The position numbers and the translations under genes were made by a program. This document shows, piece after piece, positions 9,768 through 19,132 of a DNA stretch of 64,000 nucleotides. Every line of letters begins with the position of its first letter. Position 1 is the stretch's first letter. Under the pieces are notes generated by a model that saw only the letters and a list, made by a program, of their open reading frames with translations, did not search any database and had not been told where the DNA came from. This DNA is from Pediococcus argentinicus (lineage in GTDB: Bacteria; Bacillota; Bacilli; Lactobacillales; Lactobacillaceae), in assembly GCF_001437605.1 (NCBI RefSeq), contig NZ_JQCQ01000006.1:1-64000 (forward strand). The letters run 5' to 3'.

Positions 9768-10655
9768 CTACTTTCCAGCAGTGATTTTCCTATATAATCT
9801 TGCTCCAATAAAACGTGCCAATAAATTAAATACCAATACTGCAATTACTAGAACCGCTGATGCTCCAGCCGAAACCTGATTGGCATCGGGCATAATGCCT
9901 TCTGTATTAATTTTCCAAATGTGAACTGCTAATGTTTCGGCTGGTCGGAAAATATTGAGTGGACTTGTTCCGTTAAAGGGATTCCAGTCCGCATAGTTAA
10001 TTGCTGGGGCGCTTTGGCCGGCTGTAAAAATTAAGGCCGCAGCTTCTCCAAAAACTCGTCCGGCACTTAAAATAATTCCAGTAATAATTCCTGGTAAGGC
10101 GATTGGAAAAATCACTCTCGTAACGGTTTTCCATTTTGATAACCCCAATGACAGACCGGCTTCACGTTGTAGATCTGGCACTGCACTAAGGGAATTCTCA
10201 ATACTCCGAGTTAGTAATGGCAAATTGAAGAAAGTTAACGCAATGGCACCTGAAATAATCGAGAAACCTAATTTGAATTGAACAACGAAGAGTAAAAATC
10301 CAAACAAACCAACTACCACCGAAGGAAGAGAACTCAAAACTTCAATTGTGATTCGAACTAGATTAGTAACCCAATTTTTAGGCGCATATTCAGAAAGATA
10401 AATGCCAGCTCCCAAAGCAATCGGAAACGATATTAGTAAGGTTAAAATTAATAAATAAAATGAATTAAACAGCTGGTCTCCAATTCCACCACCAGCAATA
10501 AAGGCCTGCGCTGGTGAAGTTAAGAATTTCCACGAAATGTGTGGTACACCTTTAATTAAAATGAATCCTAATAGGAATAATAGAATCAGCACTACCACGC
10601 TAACCAAGGCGTAAATAATGCCAGTTGCAATTCGATCAATCGTTTTTGCTTTCAT
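9768..10655 (-). CDS. pstA: Phosphate ABC transporter permease PstA
   Basis: The 295-residue protein has about six membrane helices and is one half of the phosphate channel. The EAA loop that contacts the ATPase is visible as REAGLSLGLSKWKT near residues 165-180. Its start codon overlaps the last base of the pstC stop (TAATG), which implies translational coupling and equal synthesis of the two permease subunits. It is located between pstC and the two pstB genes, the standard order. Confidence 0.96.
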   Translation of the reverse strand: MKAKTIDRIATGIIYALVSVVVLILLFLLGFILIKGVPHISWKFLTSPAQAFIAGGGIGDQLFNSFYLLILTLLISFPIALGAGIYLSEYAPKNWVTNLVRITIEVLSSLPSVVVGLFGFLLFVVQFKLGFSIISGAIALTFFNLPLLTRSIENSLSAVPDLQREAGLSLGLSKWKTVTRVIFPIALPGIITGIILSAGRVFGEAAALIFTAGQSAPAINYADWNPFNGTSPLNIFRPAETLAVHIWKINTEGIMPDANQVSAGASAVLVIAVLVFNLLARFIGARLYRKITAGK

Positions 10656-11575
10656 TATTTGAGTCCACCCTTTCGTCCGATATAGCGTGTCAGTAAGTTA
10701 AATAGTAATGACATAACTAACAGAATGAGTGCCAAAGTCCATAGAGCATTGTTTGGTAATGTTCCCATTACTGTATTACCAATTCCGGTTGTTAACACAC
10801 TAGTTAAAGTCGAGGCTGGTGATAACAAATTGTGTGGTAATAATGCAGCATTTCCAATTACCATTTGAACAGCCAATGCTTCGCCAAATGCACGTGCCAT
10901 CCCAAAAACAATCGCTGTTAATAACCCTGGAACTGATGCTCTAATTACTACTCGTGAGATAGTTTGCCACCTGGTCGCTCCGAGAGCTAGAGAAGCTTCT
11001 CGATAAAAACGCGGCACACTTTTTAGGCTGTCGATATACATTGATGTAATGGTTGGTAATACCATTACGAATAAGACAAATGTTCCTGACAAAATTCCGA
11101 ATCCAGTTCCACCAAATAATTGACGCGTTAGTGGAACAACTACTGTTAATCCAATAAATCCATATACTACAGATGGAATTCCGACTAGCAGTTCAATGAC
11201 CGGTTGTAAAATTCGTTGTCCACGTTTAGGTGATATTTCAGTCATAAATACTGCTGTTGCAATTGCAAAGGGTGTTGCTAACAATGCGGCAAGAATCGTT
11301 ACACTAAATGATCCGACAATCATTGGTAATGCCCCAACTAAATAGTGACCATTAGCATCAACTGCTGACGGATTCCAAACAGTTTTGGTGAAGAAATCAC
11401 TGACTGGGACTTTATCCTGAATAAAAGTGGATAAACCTCTGGATGTAATCATAAATAAGATCGACAACACTACTAGCATGATGACCGCAATACAGATGAA
11501 AGCAATTGTGCGTCCACGAACATCTTGCTTAGAAGCCTTTGATTTATGAGTTAATTCATTTTTAATTTGATCCAT
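10655..11575 (-). CDS. pstC: Phosphate ABC transporter permease PstC
   Basis: The 306-residue inner membrane permease has a basic cytoplasmic N-terminus, a first helix at about residues 25-47, a hydrophilic external loop, and then five more helices. The EAA loop reads REASLALGATRWQT around residue 193. It overlaps pstS and pstA by one base on either side (TAATG junctions). This tight packing makes the pstS-pstC-pstA part one translational unit. Confidence 0.96.
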   Translation of the reverse strand: MDQIKNELTHKSKASKQDVRGRTIAFICIAVIMLVVLSILFMITSRGLSTFIQDKVPVSDFFTKTVWNPSAVDANGHYLVGALPMIVGSFSVTILAALLATPFAIATAVFMTEISPKRGQRILQPVIELLVGIPSVVYGFIGLTVVVPLTRQLFGGTGFGILSGTFVLFVMVLPTITSMYIDSLKSVPRFYREASLALGATRWQTISRVVIRASVPGLLTAIVFGMARAFGEALAVQMVIGNAALLPHNLLSPASTLTSVLTTGIGNTVMGTLPNNALWTLALILLVMSLLFNLLTRYIGRKGGLK

Positions 11576-12453
11576 TAGTGATCACCACCCTTAACTGGTG
11601 TAATTTTATTATTAGCATCCATTTGAACCTTCATATCATGGATTGAAATGTACCCCAAATCTGTAATCAACTTTTGTTGAACAGCTTTAGATTGCATATA
11701 GTCGATAAACTTGGTCGTCTCCTTGGAGGCATTCTTCTGGGTATACATATGTTCATAAGACCAGATTTTCCATTTATTCGTAGCTACATTTGCAGCATTA
11801 GGTTTAACCTGTTCCAGAGTCAGCGACTTCACTTGGTTATTAAAGTATGAAAATGACAAGTAACTAATAGCCCCTGGAGTAGCTTCAACAATCTTTTGCA
11901 CCGTTCCGTTGGAATCCTGTTCCTGTGCATTCATCGGTTGTTTACCGTCTAAAACTACTCGTTCAAATGACTTTCGAATTCCACTTCCCTGTGCTCGATT
12001 AATCACTACAATCGGTAAATTGTTGCCACCGACTTCTTTCCAGTTTTTTATCTTCCCTGTAAAAATATCTTTTAATTGTTTCATTGATAAGTTCTTAATT
12101 GAAACGTCTTTATTTACAACAGGGCCCATTCCTACCACAGCAACTTTATGATCTTCTAGCTTACTTGCTTTTATACCATCCTGTTGTTCTGCAAACACAT
12201 CGGAGTTACCAACACTTACTGCCTTTTGTTGAACCTGACTCAATCCTGTTCCAGATCCGCCCCCCTGAACAGTGATGTTCACATTACTATGCTGAACTTG
12301 GTAATCAGCGGCCGCTTTTTCAACAAGTGGTTGTAAAGCAGTTGAGCCGACAATCGTGACGGAACTCCCACTTCGACCACCACACCCTGCTAATAAAATT
12401 GGAATAATCGCAATCAAGCTAAACTGAATTAATTTAGTAAGTATTTTATGCAT
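11575..12453 (-). CDS. pstS: Phosphate-binding lipoprotein PstS
   Basis: PstS captures orthophosphate outside the membrane and delivers it to PstC-PstA. The 292-residue precursor has a signal peptide ending in the lipobox LAGC, so C24 would be lipidated by Lgt. Phosphate-binding family blocks follow: GSTALQPLV, GGGSGTG and RAQGSGIR. It is the first gene of the operon. Its upstream region contains three TTTACA PhoP boxes, so it should be induced under phosphate limitation by the PhoP-PhoR system encoded just upstream. Confidence 0.97.
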   Translation of the reverse strand: MHKILTKLIQFSLIAIIPILLAGCGGRSGSSVTIVGSTALQPLVEKAAADYQVQHSNVNITVQGGGSGTGLSQVQQKAVSVGNSDVFAEQQDGIKASKLEDHKVAVVGMGPVVNKDVSIKNLSMKQLKDIFTGKIKNWKEVGGNNLPIVVINRAQGSGIRKSFERVVLDGKQPMNAQEQDSNGTVQKIVEATPGAISYLSFSYFNNQVKSLTLEQVKPNAANVATNKWKIWSYEHMYTQKNASKETTKFIDYMQSKAVQQKLITDLGYISIHDMKVQMDANNKITPVKGGDH

Positions 12454-12503
12454 AAGCTCGCTTCCTCTCCTCTAATGCTACAAGGTTAAGAATACTAAGC
12501 CGA

Positions 12504-12542
12504 TGTAAAAGTAATATTTTGGCTGTGTAAAGTTTGTGTAAA
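12504..12542 (-). promoter_or_regulatory. Tandem PhoP boxes and promoter region of the pst operon
   Basis: On the minus strand TTTACA occurs three times, at 12537-12542, 12526-12531 and 12504-12509. The spacing is 11 and 22 bases, so all three lie on the same face of the helix. This matches the direct TT(A/T/C)ACA repeats bound by Bacillus-type PhoP. A TAGTAT -10 candidate lies downstream without a good -35, as expected for an activator-dependent promoter. Confidence 0.78.
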
Positions 12543-12559
12543 GAAGCCTCCTGGCAAAC

Positions 12560-12597
12560 AAAAAGAGACCGGAAAATAAAATTTCCTGTCTCTTTGA
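12560..12597 (-). terminator. Terminator of the phoP-phoR transcript
   Basis: On the minus strand AAAGAGACAGGAAA pairs with TTTCCGGTCTCTTT (one G-U pair), followed by a T-run. It starts just after the phoR stop and separates phoR from the pst operon. Confidence 0.9.
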
Positions 12598-12605
12598 TTT
12601 CATAT

Positions 12606-14000
12606 TTAGTTTTCCAGTGGCAATCGAACAATAAATGCTGTTCCATGATCTTCATTTGAATCAACAATTGCCTTACCACCCATGTGCTTGGCAGCCTCTT
12701 GCACAATAGCTAATCCTAAACCAGTTCCGCCCATCTTAGTGCGACTTCGGGATGTATCAACCCGATAAAATCGGTCAAAAATAAATTCACGTTGATCTTC
12801 TGGAATTCCAATCCCTGTATCACGAACAATCAACTTCCAGTGTCGCTTACTCTCACGATATTCAAAAATAACTTGTCCACCATCGTGATTATACTCAATT
12901 GCATTAGTCAAAAGATTTTTAACAATCTGGAACAAATCATTTTCATTAACTTTTTTAACCAGGTCAGCCGGAATATTATTTTCGACGATTAGATTTCGAC
13001 GCTCAATTTCAGATTGCATGAATTGAATCTGGTTATCCACATAATCTTTAAGATTGACATCTTTTAAGTTTTCTCCACGATCAGAAATCTTGGACATCGT
13101 TAAAATGTCATTCGTCAGACCTACTAACTTATCACTTTCAGTCTTAATAATTGTTAAGAACTGGTTCAACTTTTCAGGATCATCTTTTGCACCATCCAAT
13201 AACGTTTCTGCAAAACCAGAAATAGATGTGATCGGTGTGCGAAGTTCATGAGAAGCATTGTTGATAAAGTCTTTTTCCATCTTCTTCATACGAATACTTT
13301 CTGTTACGTCGTACATCAAAACAATCACTTCAAACTTGTGGTGAACCTGAGGGCTGTATACCACAGTCGTTTCAAACACCCGATCAAATTCCTCACCAAA
13401 ATTAATAAGCCCAGTATATGTCTTATGTTCAGTAAAAGTTCGTTCAACCAACTCGATAAAATCACTATTTTTAACATCCATCGTAAACGGATGTGGTACA
13501 TCAAGGCTGGTAATCTTTAAGTTTTCTACAGCATAAGAATTAGCCACTTGTAATTCCCGATGGCGGTTGAGAACTAGCACTCCAACCGGTAAGTTATCCA
13601 CAATTGCTTCCAATTCATTTTCTTGATTACTTAAAACATGAATTTGATGTCGATCATGGGCACTTACTTCATTAACGGTCTTTGCAAGTTCATAAAAGCT
13701 GTCATTGGGATCTAAACGAATTTTTTCTGATTTGTGTCCTCGCAAAATTTCTTCCAATTTAGTTTGAAACAAGTGTTGTCGTTCAAAGATATTCTGCAAA
13801 TTACTCCAAAATACAATGGCTTCAATTGCTGTGATTAAAATAACTAAAGCAGCTAACAGTGTTAAATTAACTCCACTAATTTTCGGATTAGTTTTGGCAA
13901 TTAATTTATAAACCAAAAATGCCATAAAACTATTTCCAATTAAACTTGCTAAAGTAAACCGGACGGTTCGCTTTAGTACCCTACTTTTTGTTGAATTCAT
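12606..14000 (-). CDS. phoR: Phosphate-regulon sensor histidine kinase
   Basis: This membrane kinase phosphorylates PhoP when phosphate is scarce. The 464-residue form has two N-terminal membrane helices (about residues 15-32 and 46-65) with only a short external loop, so it probably senses through PstSCAB-PhoU rather than through a large outer domain. A linker and PAS domain (about 125-240) precede the HisKA domain with phosphoacceptor H251 in NNASHELRTP. The ATPase domain has the N box NLLTNAIEYN, and the GIGIPE and GTGLGLAI boxes. The ATG at 14000 follows GAGGA and overlaps phoP by 20 bases, indicating coupling. Confidence 0.94.
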   Translation of the reverse strand: MNSTKSRVLKRTVRFTLASLIGNSFMAFLVYKLIAKTNPKISGVNLTLLAALVILITAIEAIVFWSNLQNIFERQHLFQTKLEEILRGHKSEKIRLDPNDSFYELAKTVNEVSAHDRHQIHVLSNQENELEAIVDNLPVGVLVLNRHRELQVANSYAVENLKITSLDVPHPFTMDVKNSDFIELVERTFTEHKTYTGLINFGEEFDRVFETTVVYSPQVHHKFEVIVLMYDVTESIRMKKMEKDFINNASHELRTPITSISGFAETLLDGAKDDPEKLNQFLTIIKTESDKLVGLTNDILTMSKISDRGENLKDVNLKDYVDNQIQFMQSEIERRNLIVENNIPADLVKKVNENDLFQIVKNLLTNAIEYNHDGGQVIFEYRESKRHWKLIVRDTGIGIPEDQREFIFDRFYRVDTSRSRTKMGGTGLGLAIVQEAAKHMGGKAIVDSNEDHGTAFIVRLPLEN

Positions 14001-14688
14001 ATCCAAATCCTCTAACTGTTTTTATTAACTGTGGTTGTTTTGAATCAATTTCTAACTTATCTCGTAAGTGACTTATATGAATATCAACAATTCGTGTTTG
14101 ACCAGCGTATTCAAATCCCCAAACAGCATTTAAAATTTGATCTCGTGATAATACTTGGTTAGCATTTTCATACAAATACTTAAAAAGCTTGAACTCATTT
14201 GGTGTTAGATCCACTTGCTGTCCATCTTTAGTTACATGATGCCTTGTAAAGTTAAATTCAATAGTGCCCATTTGAACATTATGATTGGCACCTTTTGAAT
14301 CGTTTACTTGTTCACTGTTGCGACTTGTTCGTCTCAAAATAGCTTTCATTCGGGATATTAGTTCATGTGGACTAAACGGCTTGGTCAAATAGTCATCTGC
14401 TCCCAATTCAAGTCCCATAATTTTATCAATTTCACTTGATTTGGCTGTAATCATAACAATCGGAACATACTCATCAAATTTTCGGATTTGTTTTAAAGCA
14501 TCTAATCCATCTAGTTCTGGCAACATGATATCCATCAATATAAAATCAATTTGATTCTTTTGTGCAATTTCGACTGCATCTCGCCCGTTACTAGCTTCAA
14601 TTGTGTCATAACCAGCCTGTTCAAGATTATAAGTAATCAAAGTCACAATTGCTGGTTCATCATCAACCACTAAAACTTTCAAACTCAT
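13981..14688 (-). CDS. phoP: Phosphate-regulon response regulator (OmpR family)
   Basis: PhoP binds DNA to activate phosphate-starvation genes such as the adjacent pst operon. The 235 residues have a receiver domain with acidic pocket D9-D10-E11, phosphorylation site D53 and conserved K103. An OmpR-type winged helix follows from about residue 135, with the recognition-helix block TRIVDIHISHLRDKL. The gene starts ten bases after prfB and overlaps phoR. It is therefore read from the secA-prfB direction unless it has an internal promoter. The target site is visible as TTTACA repeats before pstS. Confidence 0.94.
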   Translation of the reverse strand: MSLKVLVVDDEPAIVTLITYNLEQAGYDTIEASNGRDAVEIAQKNQIDFILMDIMLPELDGLDALKQIRKFDEYVPIVMITAKSSEIDKIMGLELGADDYLTKPFSPHELISRMKAILRRTSRNSEQVNDSKGANHNVQMGTIEFNFTRHHVTKDGQQVDLTPNEFKLFKYLYENANQVLSRDQILNAVWGFEYAGQTRIVDIHISHLRDKLEIDSKQPQLIKTVRGFGYEFNKK

Positions 14689-14698
14689 ATTTACACCT

Positions 14699-15815
14699 CT
14701 ATTGTGGATTCTTTTGTTCTAACTTCCACTGCAAGTATGCATTAATGAAACCGTCCAAGTCGCCATCCATGACGCCCTGAACATTAGCTGTTTCAAAATT
14801 ACTACGATGATCTTTAACCATGGAATATGGATGAAAAACATAGGATCTAATTTGTGATCCCCAACCAATCTCCATTTGATTGCCTTCAAGAGCAGCCTTT
14901 TCTTGTGCTTTCTTTTCTTCTTCTAATTCAAAAAGCTTAGCTCGCAACATGTTCATCGCCGTGACACGATTTTGTAATTGTGAACGTTCCGCTTGGCTGG
15001 CTACCACGACACCAGTTGGTAAATGAGTAATTCGAACTGCTGAAGAGGTTTTATTAATATGCTGTCCACCAGCACCGCTCGAACGATAAACATCAACTCG
15101 CAAATCATCAGTATTGATATCAACCTCAACAGTATCATCTAATTCTGGCATCACATCTACCGAAGCAAATGAAGTATGACGCCGACCCGCTGAATCAAAT
15201 GGTGATAACCGAACTAAGCGATGAACACCTTTCTCTGAGCGTAAATATCCGTAAGCGTTATGTCCAGTAATGCGAACACTAACACTATTGATACCAGCGA
15301 CATCCCCAGGTTGATAATCGTCAATTGTAACTTTGAAATTGCGTTGTTCTGCCCAGCGCGTATACATTCGGAGTAACATTGATCCCCAATCCTGAGATTC
15401 AGTACCACCAGCACCGGGATGAATTTCCAAAATGGCATTATTTTGATCATATGGGCCATCCAACAATAGTTCTAAACGATAATCTCGCAACAATTGTCCC
15501 GTTTCTTCCAACTCCGACTCAAATTCTCCCTGCATTTCAGCATCAAATTCTGTTTCTAAAAGTTCCAGAGTTACGGTTAAGTTATCAACATGATCAGTTA
15601 ACTTTTTAAAATTATCGTATTTATCTTTTAATAAGTTATTTTCTTCAATAAGAGTTTGTGCCGCATTCTGATCATTCCAAAAATCGGGTTCACCCATCTT
15701 CGCTTCGTTAACTGAGATACTTTGACTTAAGCCATCTAAGTCAAAGAGACCCCCTAAAGTCTGCGACTTCTTTTTGCATATTTTCTACTTCATGACGCGC
15801 TTCACTTAATTCCAT
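14699..15815 (-). CDS. prfB: Peptide chain release factor 2, expressed by programmed +1 frameshift
   Basis: RF2 releases peptides at UGA and UAA. The gene begins at an ATG at 15815 behind AAGAGGAG. The first 24 codons end at an in-frame TGA (15741-15743) inside AGG GGG TCT CTT TGA C, the classic RF2 recoding site. A +1 slip at CTT continues with GAC in the long frame to 14699, giving about 371 residues, the normal RF2 size. The GGQ peptidyl-transferase motif is seen in [14 protein letters not shown], and the SPF anticodon-like tripeptide in [12 protein letters not shown]2 thereby controls its own synthesis. The main open frame alone would lack the N-terminal 40 residues. Confidence 0.96.
15741..15755 (-). 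promoter_or_regulatory. prfB +1 recoding site
   Basis: On the minus strand AGGGGG, an internal Shine-Dalgarno-like element, lies three bases before CTT TGA C. This is the conserved arrangement that lets the ribosome slip forward at CTT when RF2 is limiting. The TGA is at 15741-15743. Confidence 0.95.
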
Positions 15816-15827
15816 ATCAAGCTCCTC

Positions 15828-15878
15828 TTAAAAAAAGAGCCAGCGATAAACATTGTTCATCCTGAAACTCTTTTTTAA
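15828..15878 (-). terminator. Terminator after secA, abutting the prfB ribosome binding site
   Basis: On the minus strand AAAAAAGAG pairs with CTCTTTTTT; inner segments CAG/CTG, GAT/ATC and AAC/GTT extend the hairpin. It starts about eight bases after the secA stop. The T-run is followed directly by the prfB ribosome binding site, leaving no room for another promoter, so prfB probably depends on readthrough. Confidence 0.75.
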
Positions 15879-15884
15879 TTCATA

Positions 15885-18242
15885 TTATCTTTCTAAGTTT
15901 TGACGAATTTCAGATTTCATAAATAGTCGGGTAGCTTCATATTCAATATCTCCAACCATTTCATTGAACATTCGATATCCTTCTTGTTGGTATTCAACAA
16001 GTGGGTTCAACTGTCCATATCCACGAAGGCCAACAGACTGACGTAATTGATCCATTGTATCAATGTGATCCGTCCAGTGTTGATCAACAACTCGCAAAAT
16101 AACAACCTTTTCAAATTCAAGCATTTGTTCTGGATCGTACAATTGCTTTTCCTTTTCAGCATAAACCGCATCGGCACGATCATAGAGATCTTGCTTTATA
16201 TCTTTAATTGATTTACCTTCGAAATCAGCATTTGAAACTGTATCTTCATTAACCAAAGCAGACTTAGTAAAATCTGTAATCGTGTCTAAATCAAAATCTT
16301 TTTTGTTTTGAGTATGTGCATCAACAACTCGGTCAATTGTTCGGTAAGCCATTGGCATGATAACGTCTTTAAGACTCTTATCTTCCATAATAACTTCCTG
16401 ACGTTCTTTATAGATAACCTCACGTTGAGCGCGCATAACATCATCATATTGAAGAACATTCTTACGAGAATCGTAGTTATTACCTTCAACACGTTTTTGA
16501 GCTGATTCAACTTGGCGTGTAATCATTCGACTTTGGATTACAGCATCCTCATCAGCAATTTTCATTCGACTTAACAAGTTCTTGATTCTTTCTGATCCAA
16601 AACGAATCATTAAATCATCTTCAAGGGAAAGATAGAACTGTGACATACCTGCATCACCCTGTCGTCCGGCACGTCCACGTAACTGGTTATCAATACGACG
16701 TGATTCATGTCGTTCAGTACCAATAACTGCCAATCCACCTAATTCACGAACACCAGGTCCAAGTTTAATATCAGTACCACGACCAGCCATATTAGTAGCA
16801 ATCGTTACAGCACCTTTTTGACCAGCATTTGTGATAATTTCAGCTTCACGGGCATGATTCTTAGCATTCAAAACAACATGTGGAATATTTTCACGGTCTA
16901 ACAAACGCGATAAATATTCAGAAGTTTCAACCGCAACAGTACCAATCAATAGTGGTTGTCCTTTTGTGTGCAATGCCTTAATTTCTTTAACAACAGCTGA
17001 AAACTTACTTTCCAATGTTGGATAAAGTAAATCAGGACGATCATCACGAGCGATTGGCCTGTTAGTTGGAACCGTAGTTACTTCCATGTTGTAAATTTCA
17101 CGGAATTCTTCTTCTTCAGTCTTAGCAGTACCTGTCATACCAGAAAGCTTGTGATACATTCTAAACAAGTTTTGGTAAGTAATAGTAGCCATTGTCTTAG
17201 CTTCGTCTTGAATCTCAACATGTTCTTTCGCTTCGATTGCTTGATGAAGTCCATCACCAAAACGGCGTCCTTCCATAACACGACCCGTAAATTGGTCAAC
17301 AATTAACGCTTCCCCATCTTGAACCATATAGTCCTTATCCTTAGACATAATATAGTTAGCACGTAAGGCTTGATCCAGATGATGATTTAATGAAGCATTT
17401 TCGACATCATATAGATTATCTTGATTAAAGTACTTTTCTGCTCTACGAATTCCATCTTCAGTCAACGAAATTGATTTAGATTCCCAATCAATATTGTAGT
17501 CCTCTTCTGTCAGAGTTTTAACAAACTTATCGGCAATTTCGTACATATGAGCACCTGCCTCACTTTGACCAGAAATGATCAAAGGTGTCCTAGCTTCATC
17601 AATTAAAATTGAATCAACCTCATCAATCAGAGCAAAGTTTAGAGGACGTTGTACCATGTCTTCTTTGTAAACAACCATGTTATCACGTAAATAATCAAAC
17701 CCAATTTCACTATTAGTTGAGTAAGTAATATCAGCATTGTATGCTTCACGCTTTTCTTCTGAGGATTTATCAGTTAAGTTCAGGCCAACAGAAAGGCCAA
17801 GCCAGTTATAAAGCTCACCCATTTCAGTGGCATCACGTTGTGCAAGATATTCATTAACCGTAACAACGTGAACACCCTTACCAGCTAAAGCGTTTAGATA
17901 AACCGGTAATGTAGCCGTTAAAGTTTTTCCTTCACCAGTACGCATTTCAGCGATGTTACCACCATGTAAAATCATTCCACCCATTAACTGAACATGGAAT
18001 GGGAAAAGACCTAAAACACGTTTAGCCCCTTCACGAGCTACAGCAAAGGCTTCAACTAAAATATCATCTAATGTTTCACCGTTCTTTAAGCGTTCTTTAA
18101 ATTCAGGTGTTTTAGCCTGTAATTCTGTATCACTTAAAGCTGCCATTTGATCTTTAAGTGCTTCAATCTGATCAGCTTTTTGATCTAATCTTTTAAGTTC
18201 TCTAGAATCACTTTCGACCCATCGTCTTAATATGTTTGCCAT
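15885..18242 (-). CDS. secA: Preprotein translocase ATPase SecA
   Basis: SecA drives secretory proteins through SecYEG. The 785-residue protein has the DEAD-type motor with Walker A GEGKT (about residues 103-107) and the DEVD box in [16 protein letters not shown], plus the [10 protein letters not shown] and [11 protein letters not shown] motor motifs. It ends shortly after the helical scaffold at [11 protein letters not shown] and lacks the C-terminal linker and cysteine-rich zinc motif of Bacillus SecA. This short form is usual in lactobacilli, so it is not a truncation. It is the first gene before prfB-phoP-phoR. Confidence 0.97.
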   Translation of the reverse strand: MANILRRWVESDSRELKRLDQKADQIEALKDQMAALSDTELQAKTPEFKERLKNGETLDDILVEAFAVAREGAKRVLGLFPFHVQLMGGMILHGGNIAEMRTGEGKTLTATLPVYLNALAGKGVHVVTVNEYLAQRDATEMGELYNWLGLSVGLNLTDKSSEEKREAYNADITYSTNSEIGFDYLRDNMVVYKEDMVQRPLNFALIDEVDSILIDEARTPLIISGQSEAGAHMYEIADKFVKTLTEEDYNIDWESKSISLTEDGIRRAEKYFNQDNLYDVENASLNHHLDQALRANYIMSKDKDYMVQDGEALIVDQFTGRVMEGRRFGDGLHQAIEAKEHVEIQDEAKTMATITYQNLFRMYHKLSGMTGTAKTEEEEFREIYNMEVTTVPTNRPIARDDRPDLLYPTLESKFSAVVKEIKALHTKGQPLLIGTVAVETSEYLSRLLDRENIPHVVLNAKNHAREAEIITNAGQKGAVTIATNMAGRGTDIKLGPGVRELGGLAVIGTERHESRRIDNQLRGRAGRQGDAGMSQFYLSLEDDLMIRFGSERIKNLLSRMKIADEDAVIQSRMITRQVESAQKRVEGNNYDSRKNVLQYDDVMRAQREVIYKERQEVIMEDKSLKDVIMPMAYRTIDRVVDAHTQNKKDFDLDTITDFTKSALVNEDTVSNADFEGKSIKDIKQDLYDRADAVYAEKEKQLYDPEQMLEFEKVVILRVVDQHWTDHIDTMDQLRQSVGLRGYGQLNPLVEYQQEGYRMFNEMVGDIEYEATRLFMKSEIRQNLER

Positions 18243-18408
18243 TTAAAATGTTCCTTCCAAGTTCATTCTTTAATAAATCATTTGAATTGTTTAATAAATA
18301 TTACTTAATCATATAGATATACCTATTAATTTTAACATTAAATCCTTGAGAAAAACATCAAATTAACACCGTTTATATTAAGAAACACTTACATTTCTAA
18401 GGCAACAA

Positions 18409-18433
18409 AAAAAAGAGTCATAAGACTCTTTTC
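18409..18433 (-). terminator. Terminator of hpf
   Basis: On the minus strand AAAAGAGTC and GACTCTTTT pair around a four-base loop, followed by T8. It lies just after the hpf stop. Confidence 0.88.
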
Positions 18434-18438
18434 ATTAA

Positions 18439-19008
18439 TTATTCATCGTCGGATTCAATTAGTCCATAACGACCATCGCGACGTTTATACACAATGTTTA
18501 CGGATTCTGTTTCAGCATCTTCATAAATAAAGAAGTTGTGACCTAACATATCCATTTGAAGAATAGCTTCTTCGCTATCCATTGGTTTCAAAGAAACTTG
18601 TTTGGTACGGACAATATCAAACTTACTTGCATTATCCTCATCATTGCCATCCGCATCAACTGTTAAGTCGGCTGCTGGAACTTCAACACCCTTAAAACCT
18701 TTTTCACGTGATTTACGGTTAATCTTGGTCTTATACTTGCGGAGTTGTCTTTCCAACTTATCCGTAACTAGGTCAATGCTAGCGTATAAATCTGGTGAAG
18801 TTTCTTCTGCTCGTAAAACTAGATAAGGCAATGGAATTGTAACTTCCACCTTAGCTGTTTTGTCTTGATAAACTTTCAAATTTACATGTGCCTTGGGATT
18901 AGCACCTTCATCAAAGTATTTTTCAACTTTACCAATTCTTTTTTGAACATAATCCCGAATTGCATCTGTTACTTCGATATTTTCACCACGTACATTAAAA
19001 TCAAGCAT
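18439..19008 (-). CDS. hpf: Long-form ribosome hibernation promoting factor
   Basis: The long HPF dimerises 70S ribosomes into inactive 100S particles in stationary phase or stress. The 189-residue protein has the N-terminal S30AE domain (about residues 1-100), a charged linker, and the C-terminal dimerisation domain (about 130-185, VRTKQVSLKPMDSEEAILQMDMLGH). The ATG at 19008 follows AAAGGAGAG; the longer open frame begins before this ribosome binding site and is not used. It is a single-gene unit between secA and comFC. Confidence 0.96.
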   Translation of the reverse strand: MLDFNVRGENIEVTDAIRDYVQKRIGKVEKYFDEGANPKAHVNLKVYQDKTAKVEVTIPLPYLVLRAEETSPDLYASIDLVTDKLERQLRKYKTKINRKSREKGFKGVEVPAADLTVDADGNDEDNASKFDIVRTKQVSLKPMDSEEAILQMDMLGHNFFIYEDAETESVNIVYKRRDGRYGLIESDDE

Positions 19009-19132
19009 AGAACTTCTCTCCTTTCGTGTGAACAAGTACCGTTCACTTACCGAAGTATAAGGGACCACTCCACATACTTCTGTACAAATTTATTATAAAT
19101 GAAAACGCTCTATTTAACAATAAAAAGCCTAA

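Noticed and set aside
12446-12706. Small minus-strand open frame over the pstS-phoR gap
   Set aside because: It covers the phoR end, the terminator and the PhoP boxes, in a different frame, and has no ribosome binding site.
15885-18242. Truncated SecA
   Set aside because: The missing C-terminal zinc motif is normal for lactobacilli; all motor motifs are intact.
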